Below, piece after piece: positions 5,376 through 8,211 of a stretch of 8,211 bases of DNA. Source of the DNA: Deltaproteobacteria bacterium. GTDB taxonomy: Bacteria > Desulfobacterota > Desulfovibrionia > Desulfovibrionales > Desulfovibrionaceae. How positions within the stretch are numbered: position 1 is the stretch's first letter; each line of letters opens with the position of its first letter. A model generated the notes under the pieces. It saw only the letters and a program-made list of their open reading frames with translations, ran no database searches and had not been told where the DNA came from. The stretch is from positions 1 through 8,211 of the forward strand of contig JAJBSY010000213.1 in assembly GCA_020861205.1 (NCBI GenBank), given 5' to 3'. The position numbers and the translations under genes were made by a program.

Positions 5376-7037
5376 TCAGCGCCAGGTGAAGGTCATATGG
5401 CGGGCGAAGGCTTCGCCGAAGGCGGGGTCCGAGGCAAGGTCAAGGGTGCTGACGCCCCCGGCCCAGCGCGCGCAGGCTGCCCGGACGTTCCCGCGCCTGA
5501 GGAAAAGAGCCGCCCCGGCCAGGGAGGTGTTCCCCGCCGCCGTGATTCTGGCATCAACGCCTGGCGGCACAAACCCCAAAGCGGTCAGGGCGTTGACGGG
5601 AGCGTTCATGCCGAGCGAACCGGCAAGGTAGATGCGCGACAGCTTCGCGGCCGGGAGCGATGCCGCTTCCAGCAGGCTCGAGACCGCCAGGCTGAAGGCG
5701 GCCTTGACCTTGAGGATCTCTTCCACGTCCGAAGCGTACAGCGCCATGCGACCCGGCAGGCGGATGCTTCGCTCTGGTCCGCCTTGATCCCCTTCACCGA
5801 TGCGTTCGCGGAGCCGATCGGCTCCGCCCCGCGTAAACAGGCCGTCCTCGGAAATGATGCCGGACAGGCGCAAAATGCGCAGCAGGGAAAGATACCCTGT
5901 CGCGGTTATGCCCGTGGGAGCCGTCCCGCCCATGACCGACGGCTCCAGCCCGCCCGGGGTGAGCGCGTAGGCCGTCACCGCGCCAGGAACCGCCGCGCTC
6001 CCATAGGCCAGGTTCACGCCCTCCAGCGCCGGGCCCATGGGGAGGCTGGCGGCCAGGGCTTCCGCCGGGGAGAGGGCGAGCAGGCATTCGCCGTTGGTCC
6101 CCAGGTCGGCCAGCAAAAAGGGGTACTCCGGCGGCGGAAGGTCCGGGTCAAGGGCAAGGGCGGCGTATCCCGCGCTGCTGTCGCCGCCCACGAACGGCGA
6201 GAGCTGCGGCGGGACGTAGGCCGGAGGCAGCCCCGCGACGGTTACGGTCATGTTGCCCGCGCACGGCAGCGAATACGGGGCGGCAGCCAGCGACCGCGTG
6301 TCGCGCCCCAGGAAAATGGCCGTCATGGCGGGGTTTGCCGCCACGCAAAGCGCTGCCACGCGACGGCCTTCCGCCTCGCACGTCGCCACCACGCGAACGA
6401 GGGAATCCGTCACCAGGCGGTGCAGCTTCGCGGCGCCTTCTCCATGGGCTGCGTAAGCAATCCGTGAGACAACGTCGCTTCCCGCGCCCATTTGCGGGTT
6501 GGTCATCATCCCCCTGGGCAGGTTTCGCGCGGCGTCCGCCCCGCCCGGATCGACGAGCCGCCAGTGGATGGATGTCGTGCCGAGGTCCACGGCCAGACCG
6601 AAAGGCGTCCCGCCAGGCGGAGCGGCGTCCGGGCTCGCGGCAACGGGCTTCACGGGCAAGGCGGGGATGAGAATGCGCGCGCCCGCTTGCGGGGCATGGC
6701 GGCAGGCGAGCCGCCAGCCGGCTTCCAGGTCGTGATGGGACAGTATGGCCTTTTCCCCATCGAGGACGGGCGGCGGCGCGGAAAGAAAGCGCACGCGGCA
6801 GAGACCGCAACGGCCGAGGCCCGAACACAGGGCGGGCGGCGCGAAGACGCCCGAGAGATAGACGCATTGGGCGAGCGTCGTGCCGGAGACCGGGATTTGC
6901 GTGTCCGCGAACCCGGCGGGCGCCGAGGGACCGGCGACGCTCCCCCCCGCGAGTTCGCGAAAGCTCCGGGCCGAAAACGCAGGAAGCTCGCTGTTCCAGG
7001 CGGTTCTGTGTCGGACGGTGATGGTGTCGCTGGTCAT
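5376..7037 (-). CDS. 2Fe-2S ferredoxin/ASKHA ATPase protein, corrinoid-activation (RACo/DUF4445) type
   Basis: The protein is 553 residues. After about 50 unassigned residues a ferredoxin-like domain carries the 2Fe-2S ligands Cys71, Cys77, Cys80 (CSGLGRCGLC) and Cys112 (GWRLACRH). An ASKHA ATPase domain follows: AVDLGTTS at 149-156, ANPAMT at 234-239, ADLGTNGE at 310-317, GPALEG at 335-340, LAGSLG at 471-476 and GNTSLAG at 502-508. Members of this family use ATP to return inactive cob(II)alamin of corrinoid proteins to the active cob(I)alamin state; the iron-sulfur cluster supplies the electron. The partner is not in the window, so the substrate is unknown. I start at ATG 7037 (GGAGG nine bases upstream); the frame is open to 7499 but that part is antisense to fliM. 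The usual GSGLID motif is degenerate here (GITATGYLSLL at 376-386). It converges on the MocR gene. Confidence 0.85.
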   Translation of the reverse strand: MTSDTITVRHRTAWNSELPAFSARSFRELAGGSVAGPSAPAGFADTQIPVSGTTLAQCVYLSGVFAPPALCSGLGRCGLCRVRFLSAPPPVLDGEKAILSHHDLEAGWRLACRHAPQAGARILIPALPVKPVAASPDAAPPGGTPFGLAVDLGTTSIHWRLVDPGGADAARNLPRGMMTNPQMGAGSDVVSRIAYAAHGEGAAKLHRLVTDSLVRVVATCEAEGRRVAALCVAANPAMTAIFLGRDTRSLAAAPYSLPCAGNMTVTVAGLPPAYVPPQLSPFVGGDSSAGYAALALDPDLPPPEYPFLLADLGTNGECLLALSPAEALAASLPMGPALEGVNLAYGSAAVPGAVTAYALTPGGLEPSVMGGTAPTGITATGYLSLLRILRLSGIISEDGLFTRGGADRLRERIGEGDQGGPERSIRLPGRMALYASDVEEILKVKAAFSLAVSSLLEAASLPAAKLSRIYLAGSLGMNAPVNALTALGFVPPGVDARITAAGNTSLAGAALFLRRGNVRAACARWAGGVSTLDLASDPAFGEAFARHMTFTWR

Positions 7038-7239
7038 CCTCTGGGGCCTCCGGCATCCGTGGGGAAAGGCGGTCCCCGCACGATATGCCAGCTTGACGCG
7101 ATGCGCAATGCGGGGGATAGGGAACGGGCGTTTATCGGGCCGCGCGTCCCGGTGAAGCAAAGGGCCTTCGGCGGCAGGATACAAAACTTGGCCTTCATTT
7201 TGCATGAATTCGGGGCGAAAGACTTTCCCGGTCGGCACA

Positions 7240-7268
7240 TTGACCTCCAGGAGACGAACGCCTATGTA
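7240..7268 (+). promoter_or_regulatory. Weak candidate promoter upstream of fliM
   Basis: TTGACC (7240-7245) and TATGTA (7263-7268) are 17 bases apart, in the 289-base divergent gap between fliM and the ferredoxin-ASKHA gene. The -10 matches poorly. I saw no clear sigma54 (GG-N10-GC) or sigma28 promoter. A six-base stem TCCCGG/CCGGGA lies at 7288-7293 and 7304-7309, just before the fliM ribosome binding site. Confidence 0.3.
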
Positions 7269-7326
7269 TGAATGGACGAACATGTTCTCCCGGCAATGAT
7301 TTTCCGGGAACGCGAGAAGGTAGGCT

Positions 7327-8211
7327 ATGAACAAAATTTTGGCGCAGGACGAAGTTGATGCCCTGCTCAGGGGACTTTCCGGCGGGGAAATAGATTCCGG
7401 CACCGACGAGCCTGTGGATGACTCCGGCATCGTGCCCTTTGACCTTGCCAACCAGGACAGGATCATTCGCGGCCGGATGCCGGTCCTGGAAATCGTCAAC
7501 GACCGGTTCGCCAGGCTCTATACCAACACCTTGTCCAACATCGTCCGCAAGCGGGTGGAAGTGAACCCCATTTCCATCGACATGACCAAGTTCGGCGATT
7601 TCATGCGGACTCTGCCCGTACCGACGAGCATCAACATTTTCAAAATGGACCCCTTGCGCGGCAACGCCATCATCGTTGTGGACGCGCGCCTCGTCTTCGC
7701 GCTGGTCGAGAGCTTTTTCGGCGGCCAGGGAAGCCAGCCCAAAATAGAGGGCCGCGAATTCACGCCCATAGAGCAGACCATCGTGAACAGGGTCGTCAAG
7801 ATCGCGCTGGAAAAGATGGAGGAATCGTGGCGGCCGGTGCACGATGTCAGCATGGAGCTTGTCCGCTCGGAAATCAACCCGCAGTTCGCGGCCATTGTGC
7901 CGCCCTCCGACGTGGTCATCATCATCACCTTCGAGGTGGAACTGGAAAGCGCCATCGGATCCATGACCATGTGCCTGCCCTATGCCACCATCGAGCCCAT
8001 CCGCTCCAAGCTGCTCGCGAGCTTCCAGACCGAACGTCTGGAGGTGGACCACGCCTGGGTCGCCCGGCTCAAGGAACGGCTGCTGGAAACCCCGGTGGAA
8101 CTCAAAGTCCGCTTCGGCGATTCCAAAATTACCAGCAACCAGCTTCTCCGCCTGAAAGAAGGCGACGTCATCATGCTGGATACGGATACCGACGACCTGC
8201 TCGAATGCACC
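7327..8211 (+). CDS. fliM: FliM, flagellar motor switch protein (3' end outside window)
   Basis: FliM is the middle part of the flagellar C-ring; it binds phosphorylated CheY and passes the signal to the rotor to change rotation. The 295 residues seen begin MNKILAQDEVDALLRGL, the N-terminal CheY-binding motif (usually LSQDEIDALL). A CheC-like middle domain spans about 45-235, with ESFFGGQG and FTPIEQTIVNRVV as recognisable blocks. From about residue 244 a SpoA (surface presentation) domain starts (WVARLKERLLETPVELKVRFG), which contacts FliN. The usual length is near 330 residues, so only the last 30-40 codons are missing. The ATG at 7327 has GAAGG six bases upstream. No neighbouring flagellar gene lies upstream, so it appears to be the first gene of its unit. 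The cell is motile. Confidence 0.97.
   Translation, partial: MNKILAQDEVDALLRGLSGGEIDSGTDEPVDDSGIVPFDLANQDRIIRGRMPVLEIVNDRFARLYTNTLSNIVRKRVEVNPISIDMTKFGDFMRTLPVPTSINIFKMDPLRGNAIIVVDARLVFALVESFFGGQGSQPKIEGREFTPIEQTIVNRVVKIALEKMEESWRPVHDVSMELVRSEINPQFAAIVPPSDVVIIITFEVELESAIGSMTMCLPYATIEPIRSKLLASFQTERLEVDHAWVARLKERLLETPVELKVRFGDSKITSNQLLRLKEGDVIMLDTDTDDLLECT

Noticed and set aside
7264..7299. 11-codon plus-strand frame MYEWTNMFSRQ before fliM
   Set aside because: An AGGAG lies ten bases upstream, but the frame is too short to separate from chance and shows no attenuator structure.
7038..7499. N-terminal extension of the ferredoxin-ASKHA gene
   Set aside because: The frame is open, but beyond 7327 it is antisense to fliM. 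The part before that shows no domain, and the ATG at 7037 has a good ribosome binding site.
1..8211. CRISPR array, insertion sequence or toxin-antitoxin pair
   Set aside because: I looked for regularly spaced repeats, transposase motifs and small paired genes and found none in the window.

Overview
The window looks like chromosomal DNA of a GC-rich, motile, Gram-negative bacterium. The mix of genes (HU, FliM with a CheY-binding motif, a MerR regulator with a coiled-coil tail, a 2Fe-2S/ASKHA protein of the corrinoid-activation type) and the base composition suggest Desulfovibrionaceae or a close relative. That taxonomic call is an inference from gene style, not a database match.

Layout, left to right. 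Positions 1-480 hold no complete gene. A reading frame runs off the left edge on the minus strand, next to a strong hairpin (65-98), a structured non-coding stretch (about 240-340), a good sigma70-like promoter (376-405) and, only 24 bases after that promoter, a strong terminator (429-470). A 22-base exact copy of the T-arm of tRNA-Ser lies at 486-507. The intact tRNA-Ser(GGA), with its own terminator, is at 575-716 on the minus strand. An HU-family DNA-binding protein follows (837-1121, minus). The 614 bases between HU and the next gene hold a well-formed minus-strand terminator with no recognisable gene feeding it, and a MerR-type promoter with a 19-base spacer and an internal dyad.

A MerR-family regulator (1736-2323, plus) converges on pdxT-pdxS (2331-3830, minus). 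These two genes encode the two subunits of the DXP-independent pyridoxal 5'-phosphate (PLP) synthase. Divergent from pdxS is a MocR-type regulator (3929-5326, plus), in the arrangement expected of PdxR, with a repeated CATCCAATT/palindromic operator candidate between them. The striking point is that its aminotransferase-like domain keeps the other PLP-site residues but has Ser329 where the Schiff-base lysine should be. Its C-terminus also appears to break off at a possible frameshift.

A ferredoxin-ASKHA protein of the RACo/DUF4445 type (5376-7037, minus) converges on the MocR gene. The window ends inside fliM, the flagellar switch gene (7327 to beyond 8211, plus). The clearest functional unit is the PLP module: a synthase operon with a divergent regulator that may no longer sense PLP in the usual covalent way. 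The remaining genes appear to be independent transcription units.
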